From: JAEUIE01 sp046350055
GTDB taxonomy: Bacteria > Planctomycetota > Planctomycetia > Gemmatales > HRBIN36
Assembly: GCA_046350055.1 (NCBI GenBank)
Contig: JAXMBC010000001.1
Span: forward strand, 3,534,001-3,598,000
Direction: 5' to 3'
DNA: 64,000 nucleotides
This document shows positions 1 through 9,670 of this stretch, in pieces; positions within the stretch are counted from its first letter, which is position 1; the number at the start of each line of letters is the position of its first letter. The notes under the pieces are model-generated. The model was not told the DNA's origin, did no database searches, and saw only the letters and a list, made by a program, of their open reading frames with translations. The position numbers were made by a program, and so were the translations under genes.

Positions 1-1047
1 GTGCCCAACAAACGTCTGGGCGCGGCTGAAGAGGCGCTGCAGAGCTACAGCCGTTACCTGGCCAAAGCAATTCAAAAACACACTCAGGAAAGTCAGTTGC
101 ATCAGCAGCAGTTTGTGCAGGCGCTCAGTCTCCTGAAGAGCGATCTGATTGAATATGAACGATTGCGGCAAACTACCAAGTTCCTCTGGCCCAAGATGGT
201 TAGTCCAGGGCAGCACCTGTTTGTCATTTATACTGAGCGCTACCAGGCGCTGCTGCATGAGCGCATTGTCACCATCTACACGGAACTGGGAATGCGCTGT
301 TCACGTACTGCCCAGGAATTGAGAAAATTTCGAACCAGTCTGTTGGACCTTCGGCAGCGGTTCCGCAAACTCAGTGATCAACATTTCTGGGACCAGGAGA
401 AAGAAAGAGAGCAGGGGCAGCATCTATTGGTGCCACCAGGGTATTCTGATCTCCTGCAAGTTGTTCAGCAGTTGAGCGACAGCATGAGTAACGAGGAAAT
501 GGCAAAAATTGACCAGCAATTATCAGAGGACTTGAAGAAGCATTATCCCTCACTGATGGAAACTGCACGTGGTGGTTCAGATTCTTTGATGCCGTTGCGA
601 TCTATCATCCAGTCCAATGTCATCAGTTATCTGGAAACACAGCTACCGCAGACAGATCTGCTGGGACAGATACAGGAAGAGCAGCCCAGTATCGGTCAGA
701 CGATCAATCTCATGCACGAACAGGCAGAGTTACCACTGCAATTCACTGAAGAGACGAAGGCATTCGAGTTGGTATTCCTCGCCTTGCCTGAATCCGTTGA
801 GACAGAACGGGTTCAGAAAGAGATTTCATTAACATTCCCTGATCTGGTGACTGTCACTGCAAGCAGGCAGGAGATGGTGCTGCATCGAGCTATTCTCGGT
901 ATTGACCTGAATGACCTTGGTGTGATGAACCCGGTCTGCCTGCAAGCGTATGAGACTGCCAAAAACATTGAAAACTTCACGCCACACGCAAGGCAGGACA
1001 TAGTCGATTGGGTGGGGCCACCAGCTACTGGAGTAGTAAGACGATAA
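1..1047 (+). CDS. C-terminal part of an unrecognised coiled-coil protein (cut by window edge)
   Basis: The frame is open from base 1 to a TAA at 1045-1047 (348 residues in view). The first codon happens to be GTG, but there is no upstream sequence to support a start, so this is probably the tail of a longer gene. The visible part is hydrophilic and rich in Gln, Glu and Leu, with long predicted helices in roughly the first 130 residues. No signal peptide or membrane segment is seen, which suggests a cytoplasmic protein. I do not recognise the family. The next gene, miaB, is convergent and ends 18 bases downstream. Confidence 0.75.
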   Translation: MPNKRLGAAEEALQSYSRYLAKAIQKHTQESQLHQQQFVQALSLLKSDLIEYERLRQTTKFLWPKMVSPGQHLFVIYTERYQALLHERIVTIYTELGMRCSRTAQELRKFRTSLLDLRQRFRKLSDQHFWDQEKEREQGQHLLVPPGYSDLLQVVQQLSDSMSNEEMAKIDQQLSEDLKKHYPSLMETARGGSDSLMPLRSIIQSNVISYLETQLPQTDLLGQIQEEQPSIGQTINLMHEQAELPLQFTEETKAFELVFLALPESVETERVQKEISLTFPDLVTVTASRQEMVLHRAILGIDLNDLGVMNPVCLQAYETAKNIENFTPHARQDIVDWVGPPATGVVRR

Positions 1048-1065
1048 GTAGACTTGTCCTGGAGT

Positions 1066-2547
1066 TCAACCAGTAACCAGCGGTAACTCCAGACGCCTGG
1101 TAGCAACTGTATCTTCAGCGTATCGTTCCCGCAGTGCTGTCCCAGCCACGTCACTAGTCAGCACTTTGCCAAACAGCGTCCAGGGTGATGCATCCTCAAT
1201 CTGCACGTCAACCGTTTGACCAGTCAGACGGGGATGTCCCTCAAAAACCACGATGTGATCAGTCATCGTGCGACCGGTGAGCTGTGTATGTTCGGTGTAA
1301 GCGGCTGTCCCCTGTTCCTTGAGAGCTGCTTTGCTGGGACCTTCCACTAAGACGTGAACAGCTTTGCCCAGTTGCCGCTGGTGATCTGCGGCGCTGATTT
1401 CCGATTGCACCGCCAGCAGGTCATTATTGCGACGTTTCTTCACCTCCTCAGGTATGTCGTCTTCGTAAAGCTCATCCGCTTTGGTGCCTCGACGGGGGCT
1501 GTACTTGAAGATGAAGCTGTTCTTGAAACGGGCAAAGCGAATGAGTTCGCCACACGTCTGAAATTGCTCTTCAGTCTCGCCACAGAAGCCAACGATGAAA
1601 TCACTGCTGATGGCCACCTCGGGCATAGCTTCCCGGCAACGCTGTAACATTTCCTTGTAGTAGGAGACGGTATAGAGCCGCTTCATGCGCTTAAGCATGG
1701 TGTCATCGCCATGCTGGGCAGGGACATGCAGGTACTTACAAGCCTTGGGCAGATCACGTACCGCCTGGATCAAGTCGTCACTCATGTCTTTGGGGAAGCT
1801 GGTGACGAACTTGATACGGTCAATGCCAGCGACATCCTGAATGCGGTACAGCAGATCAGAAAGACGACTTTTGCGGCCATCTCCATGGTCAAACTTGTAG
1901 CTATTGACCGTCTGGCCGAGGAGGGTGATCTCCTTGCAGCCCTCGCCTGCCAGTTGGTTCACTTCGGCCAGGATATGATCGGGATGGCGACCTTGCTCCG
2001 GACCACGGACACTGGGAACGATGCAATACGTGCAGAACTTGTCGCAGCCCAGTTGAATGCGGACGTATGCCTGAAAGGGAGTCGGTCGCATCGACGGATC
2101 GCGGTTGGGGTCGTAGCTCTCAAAGCTCTGCGTGACTTCAAGCTTGCCCGCTTCTGCCCGGCCGAGCGAGAAGGCATACTGCTTCTTACGCGTAGTTTTG
2201 GCTTCTTTGATGAGCTCTGGTACGCGAGCCAGTTGCCCGGGGCCGCAAACAATATCAACGTAAGGCGCCCGCTTGGTGACGATCTCCTGGTCCTTTTGAG
2301 CCATGCAGCCGAGTACACCAATGATCTTGTCGGGGTAGGCTTCTTTGTGGCTTCGTAGCGTGCCGAGTGCGGAGTAGATCTTCTCCTCGGCATGTTCCCG
2401 GACAGAGCAGGTGTTGTAAAGGATGACGTCAGCAGCTTTGGGGTCGGATGTCAGTTCATAGCCCTGGCGACGGAGCGATCCCACCACCAGCTCGCTATCG
2501 AGCACGTTCATCTGGCAGCCAACAGTATCAATAAAGAGCTTGGGCAT
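1066..2547 (-). CDS. miaB: tRNA (N6-isopentenyl adenosine(37)-C2)-methylthiotransferase MiaB
   Basis: Radical-SAM enzyme of 493 residues that adds a methylthio group to i6A37 of tRNAs reading codons that begin with U. The N-terminal methylthiotransferase domain has the expected cysteines C11, C47 and C81 (in TVGCQMN, YNTCSVRE and VLGCMAQ). The radical-SAM cluster is C168, C172 and C175 (GCDKFCTYCIVP). A TRAM-like segment closes the protein. Length is usual for the family. The tRNA-Phe(GAA) at 29551 has A at position 37 and would be a natural substrate. The gene runs alone on the minus strand; the next minus-strand gene ends 40 bases upstream of its start. Confidence 0.95.
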   Translation of the reverse strand: MPKLFIDTVGCQMNVLDSELVVGSLRRQGYELTSDPKAADVILYNTCSVREHAEEKIYSALGTLRSHKEAYPDKIIGVLGCMAQKDQEIVTKRAPYVDIVCGPGQLARVPELIKEAKTTRKKQYAFSLGRAEAGKLEVTQSFESYDPNRDPSMRPTPFQAYVRIQLGCDKFCTYCIVPSVRGPEQGRHPDHILAEVNQLAGEGCKEITLLGQTVNSYKFDHGDGRKSRLSDLLYRIQDVAGIDRIKFVTSFPKDMSDDLIQAVRDLPKACKYLHVPAQHGDDTMLKRMKRLYTVSYYKEMLQRCREAMPEVAISSDFIVGFCGETEEQFQTCGELIRFARFKNSFIFKYSPRRGTKADELYEDDIPEEVKKRRNNDLLAVQSEISAADHQRQLGKAVHVLVEGPSKAALKEQGTAAYTEHTQLTGRTMTDHIVVFEGHPRLTGQTVDVQIEDASPWTLFGKVLTSDVAGTALRERYAEDTVATRRLELPLVTG

Positions 2548-2587
2548 AGCATTAGTATAGAAGCCGTACGGCTATCGTGGTTCGAAG

Positions 2588-3304
2588 CTATTTTGCCACC
2601 TTCTCCATGAAGATAATATGCTGTCTGGGCAGCACCTTGCTCGTTCCTTTGTGTTTCAGGGGGAACGGCTCCATCTCGATTAATACCTGGCGTTCAGTCA
2701 TCTTGTGCAGCGGCTTGATGGGTACCCAGGCATCTTCTCCTCGATACTCGACAAACACGATCTTGCCTCCCACTTTCAGCGACTTGACCATGTTCTCGAT
2801 CATTTCATACGGGTAGCTGAACTCGTGATAGACATCAACCATCAGAATGAGATCAACGCTGTTGGCTGCTAACTTTGGATCGCTTTCTGTGCCAAGAATG
2901 GGCTCAACGTTTTTGAATTTGAGCTTCTTGGCGCGGAGCACGATCTCATCGAGCATCTCAGGCTGAATATCAACGGCAAGTACCTTGCCAGAAGGGCCAA
3001 CTTCCTTGGCGAGGCGGAAAGTGAAGTAACCTGAACCTGCACCCAGATCACAAACCACCATGCCTGGTTTCAGGTTGAGTGCTTTCATCAGCTTCGCTGG
3101 TGCTTCCTCTTGTTCCCTCTCGGGTCGTTCGAGCCAGCTCATTCCCAGGTGCCCCATGACCTGGGCAATCTCCCGGTTTTTGTAGAACTTGCCAATGCCA
3201 TCAGGGTCGTGGTTTTTGCGTGTTTCGTAACGGGGCGTGGCAGGCTGCTGTGGAGCTTGTCCGGGGGCAGTCACAAGAAGCAGGGCAAGGTAGACAGGCG
3301 TCAT
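2588..3304 (-). CDS. Secreted class I SAM-dependent methyltransferase
   Basis: This 238-residue protein begins with a short hydrophobic leader (MTPVYLALLLVTAPG) that looks like a signal peptide. A class I methyltransferase fold follows. Motif I is VCDLGAGSGYF near residue 85, the acidic residue after strand 2 is in VLAVDIQPE, and a DLILMVDVYHEF motif comes later. Planctomycetes often carry exported methyltransferase-like proteins of this kind with unknown substrates. The export signal makes a normal cytoplasmic SAM-dependent role puzzling, since SAM is not expected outside the cytoplasm. Substrate unknown. Confidence 0.8.
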   Translation of the reverse strand: MTPVYLALLLVTAPGQAPQQPATPRYETRKNHDPDGIGKFYKNREIAQVMGHLGMSWLERPEREQEEAPAKLMKALNLKPGMVVCDLGAGSGYFTFRLAKEVGPSGKVLAVDIQPEMLDEIVLRAKKLKFKNVEPILGTESDPKLAANSVDLILMVDVYHEFSYPYEMIENMVKSLKVGGKIVFVEYRGEDAWVPIKPLHKMTERQVLIEMEPFPLKHKGTSKVLPRQHIIFMEKVAK

Positions 3305-3426
3305 GAGTGTTCCGGTGATCGGGCTGGTGGAATTTTACATCTTCTTTTAGGATGTGCGACACATTCTACCCCATGCGGGGGTATCTAGCACGTGAGTTCC
3401 GTTATTCATTGGAAAGAGGAGTCGTT

Positions 3427-5031
3427 ATGCATTGGTTGAACGCACGCCGCTGGGCTTGCTGCATGGCATTACTGCTGGTGATAGGCAGCGTTTCCACTGC
3501 CCAGGCGCAATTGGTCAACGTCACTGTAGCAGGCGTTGATTCCCTGATGGATACCGTGAAGTACGGCCTGAAAATGGCCGGTAAAGAGGATGTAGCCAAT
3601 CAGATCGACAGCTTGCTGGAAGCTTTCCTGCAGAGCGAAGGCTTCAAAGGTATCGATACCAAGAAGCCCATGGGAGGGTATCTCAACAAGTTCCCCAGCA
3701 ACCCAACCCAGCCTGGTGTGGTGATTTATCTGCCTGTCAGTAACGAAGCAGACTTCATCAGCTTCCTCGGCAAGCTGAACGTGAGTCCGTCCGAACCCAA
3801 GAACGGCGTACGCAGCATCGGCCTGCGCACCGGTCAGCAATTGTATCTCACCTTCAAGCATGGCTATGCTTTTGCCTGCATGGATGAGGATGAACTCAAA
3901 TCTCCGACCAACCCTGCGTCTTTTGCCAGTAGCTTGTCTGCCAATGGCCTGTTGCACGTGAATGTGAGCCTGAAGGATATCCCCCAGGACCTCAAGGATA
4001 AATTCCTGACGCACATGAAGCAGGAGATTGATCGAGAGGGCAAGAAGAAAGATGGCGAACAGGAAGTGGAGTATCAGGCACGGCAGGCCACGATGCGGCT
4101 GTCGTATCAGTCCATTGAACACCTGGTGCGTGATTCGGAGACAATCAAAGTCACTATGTCGCTGGATAAGACCAGGCATGTCTTTCTCGTCGATAAATCG
4201 CTGCAGGCAAAAGCTGGCTCTGGTTTATACCAGGAAATCCAGAAGATGGGTGAATCGAAGAGCAAGTTCTCCAGCTTGATCGAGGGCGCACCTGCATCCA
4301 TGGTCATGCATGGCATCATGAACGAAGTGTTGCGAAGCGACTTGGACAAGATGCTCGATAATCTCGTCAGAAAAGCTATTTCCGAAGAGAAGAGCCTGGT
4401 CAAGAAGGCTGTGGCCGAGAAGGTCTTCCAGGCATTGGAACCCACTCTCAAGGCCAACACCTACGAATTTGCCATGAGCATGAAGAATGCTGGCGATAGC
4501 AAGCCGATGACCGGAATTGCTGCCGTCCGCGTGAAAGAAGGCAAAAAGATCGAAGAGATGGTGAAAGGCTTGTTCGCAGAGGTCAAGGACAAGACTGGTG
4601 ATGCAGTGAAGCTGGATGCCGAGACGGTCAATGGCGTGAATCTGCACATCATCAATGTGCCTGCCAATGACAAGGGTGCCAAAGAGATGATCGAAGCCTT
4701 TGGATCATCGCAGATTGTTCTAGCCTTCCATGATGACTACGTGGTGGCAGCCATTGGCAAGGAGAGCACCGACCAGGTGAAGAAGTTCCTGGCACAGCCT
4801 GCAGCGGGCAATAATCCTGCCCCCATGCAGATGCTGATCCATGTGAAGCCCTTCGCCCGCTTCATCAAGGAAGCACCGGTCCGCAAGGCATTCGAGACAA
4901 TTTTCACCACTCCCGAGAGTGACCAGATCAAGATCAACCTGACGGGTGGCGATCGCCTGAATGTGAAGGTGCAGGTAAGCACCCACTTCCTGAAGCTCAT
5001 CGAAGCCGCCGAAAAGGCGAAAGGTGAGTAG
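3427..5031 (+). CDS. Secreted protein of unknown function (534 aa)
   Basis: Start chosen at the ATG at 3427, preceded by a good ribosome site (GGAAAGAGGAG) and followed by a clear signal peptide with cleavage near SVSTAQAQ. The mature protein is lysine- and glutamate-rich with no membrane segment, so it is probably periplasmic. I recognise no catalytic motif. It reads like the large secreted planctomycete proteins that alternate short beta segments with helical Lys/Glu stretches. A strong bidirectional terminator follows at 5055-5088 and separates it from the convergent OPT transporter. Function unknown. Confidence 0.8.
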   Translation: MHWLNARRWACCMALLLVIGSVSTAQAQLVNVTVAGVDSLMDTVKYGLKMAGKEDVANQIDSLLEAFLQSEGFKGIDTKKPMGGYLNKFPSNPTQPGVVIYLPVSNEADFISFLGKLNVSPSEPKNGVRSIGLRTGQQLYLTFKHGYAFACMDEDELKSPTNPASFASSLSANGLLHVNVSLKDIPQDLKDKFLTHMKQEIDREGKKKDGEQEVEYQARQATMRLSYQSIEHLVRDSETIKVTMSLDKTRHVFLVDKSLQAKAGSGLYQEIQKMGESKSKFSSLIEGAPASMVMHGIMNEVLRSDLDKMLDNLVRKAISEEKSLVKKAVAEKVFQALEPTLKANTYEFAMSMKNAGDSKPMTGIAAVRVKEGKKIEEMVKGLFAEVKDKTGDAVKLDAETVNGVNLHIINVPANDKGAKEMIEAFGSSQIVLAFHDDYVVAAIGKESTDQVKKFLAQPAAGNNPAPMQMLIHVKPFARFIKEAPVRKAFETIFTTPESDQIKINLTGGDRLNVKVQVSTHFLKLIEAAEKAKGE

Positions 5032-5054
5032 AGTGAAGGGGTAAAGGAATTGAA

Positions 5055-5088
5055 AAAGCCCACTGAGAGATCAGTGGGCTTTGCTTTT
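5055..5088. terminator. Bidirectional rho-independent terminator
   Basis: A perfect 12-bp inverted repeat (AAAGCCCACTGA, GAGA loop, TCAGTGGGCTTT) is followed by a T-rich tract on the plus strand and by A/T-rich sequence on the other side. It lies between the convergent genes ending at 5031 and 5099, so it can stop both transcripts. Confidence 0.9.
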
Positions 5089-5098
5089 GTCATTTGTA

Positions 5099-7810
5099 CT
5101 ACTTTGCATCCTCAGGCCCTTTGAGCACCCAGCCAACACCTACCCCTAGCATCAACAGTGATAGTGCTGTGAAAGCAATAACTGCTGGCCATTTCGATTG
5201 AGGGATTTTCAATTGTGCTTCTGCAGGCAGCTGTTCGGGCAACTTTAACTGTGGATTCAGCTTGTAAATATCGAGTGCCTTACGCTCACGACCTAGCACT
5301 TCACTGGCTAATTGCCCCAGAGTGATGTCTGCTTTGGCAGTGGTTTTGTCACCACGCCCCTCATCTTTAGGCAACTTCAGTTCGGTGTTTGCAGGCACTT
5401 TGATATAGAAGACAGGCAAGTCCTCATTGAGTGCCTTCAGTTCATTGAATAACTCGAGATCTGCGCCACCCTTTTTAGGATCTTTCAAATCGAGCTTGGT
5501 GACGTCAATTCCATACTTTTCTTTAGCCAGGTCGTTGATTGCCTGATCGAGCGATTTCGATTGGCTGAGTGCTACACGAGAGTTTTCCCAATAGACAAGG
5601 TCTTTCGGGATGTCGTTGCTGAAGGCAAGGAAAGCCATCAGCACTCCAGCCAGCGAGCCGCCTGCGATATATCCGCTCGCCAGCAACACGCCAGGACTTG
5701 TTTCACTCTTGCGAATGGCCTCGATCTCGGCCTTTGCCCTTGCTTCGGGATCATTACCTGCGCTGGCAACTTCAGCAGCTGCACGCTTGGCCATGATGGC
5801 ATCCACAATCCAGCGAATGATACCACCGATAAAGATCGGAGCAGAGAACTGAATTGGGACATAGACTCCTACAGCGAAGGCCAATGAGGATACACCACAT
5901 AATTCGAGGAAGATGGCGATCATGGCCCCAATACCAACCATGCTCCAGTTGAGTTCCTTCTTTAACACGCCATTGATGATCAGCCCCATTACCTGAGTCT
6001 TGGGAGCATCGAATTCCCGCTTGACCAGGCTGCCATCGTCTCGTTCTTTGAGCTCACCCATGATGCTGTCATCGCGGACAACCTCAGGTTTACCCGTTGC
6101 TGGATCAATGTAGTAGATGCCCCTTGTGATGGATTTGACTTCAGATCGTGGACTGTATGTCACTTTGTCATTGGCATCTCTGTTTTCTTCCGATAGCACA
6201 GCACCCCGTGCACGCCAGACCTTGTAATCTTTGCCTTCATACTGAATCGTTTCTGTTAACCGATCCAGTTCCGTTTTGTTCAAGACTACTTTGGGCAGAT
6301 TGCTTTCTTTCTTGCTGAATACGGTGCCTGATTTGTTAAACGCCAGCAGCGTGATGCCGATGACCAGTGCCGAGGTGATGGCTCCCACGAGAATGGCGTA
6401 TTGTCCAGCTTTTGGTGTGCCGCCAATCAGAAAACCTGTCTTGAGTGACTGTGCCGTAGTGCCTCCATTAGAGGAAGCAACACAAACGACTGCTGCGATG
6501 GAAAGTGCCAGCAGACGATAAGTGGGGGATGTCATTCCTAAGCCCGCGAAGATCAAGCATGTCAGTAGCAGGGTAGCAACAGTCATTCCTGAAATGGGAT
6601 TGGAGGACGACCCGATTTCGCCTGTTAGACGTGATGAGACAGTGACAAACAGGAAGCCAAACAGGACTACCAATAGTGCTCCGAGTACCGCACTCACAAT
6701 TCCAACTTCAGTTGATAAGAAAAGCGCCAGAACGACAATGAGCGCGAGGCTGCCTAGTAGAACGACTGACATCGGCATGTCATTTTCACTTCGGCGTTTG
6801 GAAGCTGCTGATTGATCACTTCCCGCTCCACCACTTACGGTTCGCATGCTGCCCAGGACGCCGCGAACGATAGTTGGCATCGTTTTAGCCATGCTGATGA
6901 TGCCAGCAGTGGCCACGCACCCCGCACCAATAAACAGGAGATAGTTGTTTCGGATCTTACTGATCGACATGTCTCGAATGAGCATGTCACCTGGAGGCAC
7001 GTTTCTGTCCGTGTATTCTCCAACAAAGTAAATCGTGGGAATGATCACCAGATATCCCAGGATTGCACCTGCCATCATGATGGCACTGGTACGGAAGCCA
7101 ATGATGTATCCGACGCCGAGAAGTTCGGAAGCCATTTCATGAGCATAGACTGCAGCTTTATTGATGAAGCCTAACGGTGCCTTGACCGTCGACATCATCA
7201 AGGCCATGCCTTCCGTCAGAAACTTGTGCAGAAAGGCCAGCCCAAAGCCAATGAAGACCGTTTTGCCAGTGGTTCCACCTGTTTCGCCAGAGATCAACAC
7301 TTGTGCACAGGCAGTGCCTTCGGGATACAGCAAAGTGCCAGGTTGCCCGGGCTTGCCATGCATTTTAACGATGAACGCGCGTCGTAACGGGATCATCGCC
7401 AGAATGCCCAGGATACCTCCAAGAATGGATACCAGCATAATGCGAGTCACATCCATCTCGTAGCCCAGCAAGAGCAAGGCAGGCATCGTCACTCCGACAC
7501 CAAATGCTATCGATTCGCCAGCTGATCCTGCTGTTTGAACGACGTTATTTTCAAGGATGGTTGCCTGCCGTGTGCCTGTCATCTTGGAGAAGAATCGGAA
7601 GAGTGTAATCGCTAGTACCGCCACCGGAATCGAAGCGGAAACGGTAATGCCGACCTTCAGAACCAGGTAAAGCGACGACGCCGCGAAGACGAGTCCCAGT
7701 AAGGTACCAAGGGCCACTGCCGACCACGTAAACTCCTTCATCCCCTTGCCTTTTTCATCGCTCACATAAGGCTGGAACGTGTTGTTAGGTGTCTCGCTGG
7801 GCGTGGCCAT
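5099..7810 (-). CDS. OPT-family oligopeptide transporter
   Basis: Integral membrane protein of 903 residues with many hydrophobic segments, including motifs typical of OPT transporters: an AGSAGESIAFGVGVTMPAL region near residue 92 and a YPEGTACAQVL motif near residue 162. OPT proteins use the proton gradient to import oligopeptides or metal chelates. A long hydrophilic stretch between about residues 500 and 620 and another near 750-840 lie between groups of membrane segments and are probably soluble loops. The start is an ATG after a cytoplasmic leader without signal peptide. The gene stands alone on this strand. Substrate cannot be told from the sequence. Confidence 0.9.
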   Translation of the reverse strand: MATPSETPNNTFQPYVSDEKGKGMKEFTWSAVALGTLLGLVFAASSLYLVLKVGITVSASIPVAVLAITLFRFFSKMTGTRQATILENNVVQTAGSAGESIAFGVGVTMPALLLLGYEMDVTRIMLVSILGGILGILAMIPLRRAFIVKMHGKPGQPGTLLYPEGTACAQVLISGETGGTTGKTVFIGFGLAFLHKFLTEGMALMMSTVKAPLGFINKAAVYAHEMASELLGVGYIIGFRTSAIMMAGAILGYLVIIPTIYFVGEYTDRNVPPGDMLIRDMSISKIRNNYLLFIGAGCVATAGIISMAKTMPTIVRGVLGSMRTVSGGAGSDQSAASKRRSENDMPMSVVLLGSLALIVVLALFLSTEVGIVSAVLGALLVVLFGFLFVTVSSRLTGEIGSSSNPISGMTVATLLLTCLIFAGLGMTSPTYRLLALSIAAVVCVASSNGGTTAQSLKTGFLIGGTPKAGQYAILVGAITSALVIGITLLAFNKSGTVFSKKESNLPKVVLNKTELDRLTETIQYEGKDYKVWRARGAVLSEENRDANDKVTYSPRSEVKSITRGIYYIDPATGKPEVVRDDSIMGELKERDDGSLVKREFDAPKTQVMGLIINGVLKKELNWSMVGIGAMIAIFLELCGVSSLAFAVGVYVPIQFSAPIFIGGIIRWIVDAIMAKRAAAEVASAGNDPEARAKAEIEAIRKSETSPGVLLASGYIAGGSLAGVLMAFLAFSNDIPKDLVYWENSRVALSQSKSLDQAINDLAKEKYGIDVTKLDLKDPKKGGADLELFNELKALNEDLPVFYIKVPANTELKLPKDEGRGDKTTAKADITLGQLASEVLGRERKALDIYKLNPQLKLPEQLPAEAQLKIPQSKWPAVIAFTALSLLMLGVGVGWVLKGPEDAK

Positions 7811-8033
7811 GCCGGGGTTGCTCCTGTGCGGGGAACTCGTGCGAAAGCATCAACATGGCAGAATTTTCCGCACAATCAAGAGGGGAATCCTACAATAAGC
7901 CCTGATTTCCAGCCGGAACACGGGCCCAGTGGTTTTCGGAAAGAACTGGAATGGACACTCTTCCCTTGCTGTACAAGCGTGTTACCATACTCGCTTCCTT
8001 GACAGTTCCTTCACAATTGATGGCACATCGCGA

Positions 8034-9467
8034 ATGAAAACTGCTCTCGACTACCTCGCCAAACATCACAATCGGTTCGTGGATGATTTGCGACAACTCG
8101 TGGGAATTCCCAGCGTCAGTTGTGGCACTCCCGATGTACCCAACATCAACAAGTGTGCTGACCTGGTCAAGGAGCAGATGAAAGCGGCGGGCCTCGAAAA
8201 CGTCCGCACCATCCAGATTGATGGGCAGGAAGGAAAAAGTTTCCCCTACGTCTATGGCGAACACCTGCACGCACCCGGGAAGCCTACTGTCTTTCTGTAT
8301 AGCCATTATGATGTGCAGCCTTGTCAGAATCAGGACCCCAAAACGGGCAAGTATGCCGGCTGGGATACAGATCCCTGGAAAATGACTGCCAAGGGGGGCC
8401 GCTTCTTCGGTCGTGGTTCCGCTGACGATAAAGCTGCAGTAACCTGCCATCTCGCCAGTATCGAAGCCTGCCTCAAGATGGCAGGCAGTTTGCCGGTGAA
8501 CATCAAGATGCTGGTGGAAGGTGAAGAAGAGATTGGCTCCCGCCATCTTATTCCCTTCTTTGAACAGTATCAGAAGATGTTGCAGGCTGATGTGATCGTC
8601 GTCTGTGATACCTCCAACGTCGAGGTAGGCACACCTTGTATTACCTATTCGCTGCGAGGCATCACCGAACTACTCGTTGAAGTGGAAACGCTCAAACAAC
8701 CCGTCCATAGTGGATCTGGTGGAGGCGTGTTGCCTGATGCGGCACTGGCCCTCGCGGAAATTCTCGGTCGCCTCTGCTGGCGGCGCAAGCGTATCCCCGT
8801 CCCCGGCCTCTACGAAGGCGTGCGGCCCCTGACTGCAGCGGAGAAGGCAGAGTACAAAATGCTGCCCATCACCGAAGAGAAGCTCAAGAAGGAATTTCAA
8901 CTGTTGCCGGGGCTGGACCTGGTTCATCCGCTAAACGTACATGTCTGTGAACAGAAATGGCGCCTGCCTGCTGCAACCGTCATTGCCATGGAAGCCAGTT
9001 CGATTGCACAACGATCGAATCAAGTGCTGCCCAAGGCCAAGGCTATCCTCAGCATTCGCACTGTGCCTGACATGAAGAGCAAGAGTGTTGTTCAGGCCAT
9101 GCGCGACTTCCTGAGCGCCAATCCACCATGGGGCGTGAAGGTCAAGGTTACTCCTAGTGGACATACTGCTGACTGGTGGATGACTGATCCGACCGGTCCG
9201 GCATTTGATGCTGCCCGCCGGGCCTTGGAATCTGGCTTCAAGAAGAAGCCATTAGCTATTGGTAGCGGTGGTTCTATCGGCTTCGTCGGGCCACTGGCCA
9301 AGCTCTTCGGCGGCGCACCTGCGCTGCTGCTGGGAATCGAAGACCCCAAGAGCTATGCACACTCACCTAATGAAAGCCTGCACGAAGGCGATTGGCGCAA
9401 GCTGATGACCTCGCTATGCCATCTCTACGAGAACCTCGGGTCGTTGCCGAACGGCAAAGTGAAGTAG
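8034..9467 (+). CDS. M20-family metallopeptidase (dipeptidase type)
   Basis: Zinc peptidase of 477 residues. The metal-binding and catalytic motifs are visible in order: SHYDVQP (His, then catalytic Asp), GRGSADDKAA (bridging Asp), EGEEEIGS (catalytic Glu and metal Glu), and a C-terminal GIEDPKSYAHSPNESL with the last His ligand. An inserted dimerisation domain fits between them. The motif set resembles the carnosinase/dipeptidase branch (ArgE/DapE/CNDP-like). There is no signal peptide at this ATG, so it is probably cytoplasmic. The reading frame extends 105 bases further upstream, but those codons look non-coding; the ribosome site for this ATG is weak. Confidence 0.9.
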   Translation: MKTALDYLAKHHNRFVDDLRQLVGIPSVSCGTPDVPNINKCADLVKEQMKAAGLENVRTIQIDGQEGKSFPYVYGEHLHAPGKPTVFLYSHYDVQPCQNQDPKTGKYAGWDTDPWKMTAKGGRFFGRGSADDKAAVTCHLASIEACLKMAGSLPVNIKMLVEGEEEIGSRHLIPFFEQYQKMLQADVIVVCDTSNVEVGTPCITYSLRGITELLVEVETLKQPVHSGSGGGVLPDAALALAEILGRLCWRRKRIPVPGLYEGVRPLTAAEKAEYKMLPITEEKLKKEFQLLPGLDLVHPLNVHVCEQKWRLPAATVIAMEASSIAQRSNQVLPKAKAILSIRTVPDMKSKSVVQAMRDFLSANPPWGVKVKVTPSGHTADWWMTDPTGPAFDAARRALESGFKKKPLAIGSGGSIGFVGPLAKLFGGAPALLLGIEDPKSYAHSPNESLHEGDWRKLMTSLCHLYENLGSLPNGKVK

Positions 9468-9475
9468 GTTGATTG

Positions 9476-9523
9476 TGGTACGGACATTCTTGGCTGTGCA
9501 TTCTGACAAGTGTGTCCGTGCCA
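9476..9523 (+). terminator. Possible terminator or stem-loop after the M20 gene
   Basis: TGGTACGGACA and TGTCCGTGCCA form a stem of 11 positions with one mismatch around a 26-base loop. It lies just after the peptidase stop codon, but no T-run follows, so termination is uncertain. Confidence 0.35.
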
Positions 9524-9670
9524 GAAATTAATCAGTGCATTAACTTTGTATTGCGACAGAGCACTTCCGTCGTCGCTGGGGCCACCTGTTCAATCACCAC
9601 TTTTCACATCAAAACATTCTGCCAGAGTGCTCCGTAGAAGATAAGTTAAGAAGATCACGCGGAGTCTTCG

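Noticed and set aside
7929..8033. Upstream extension of the M20 peptidase
   Set aside because: The extra residues do not match the family, whose N terminus fits the ATG at 8034.
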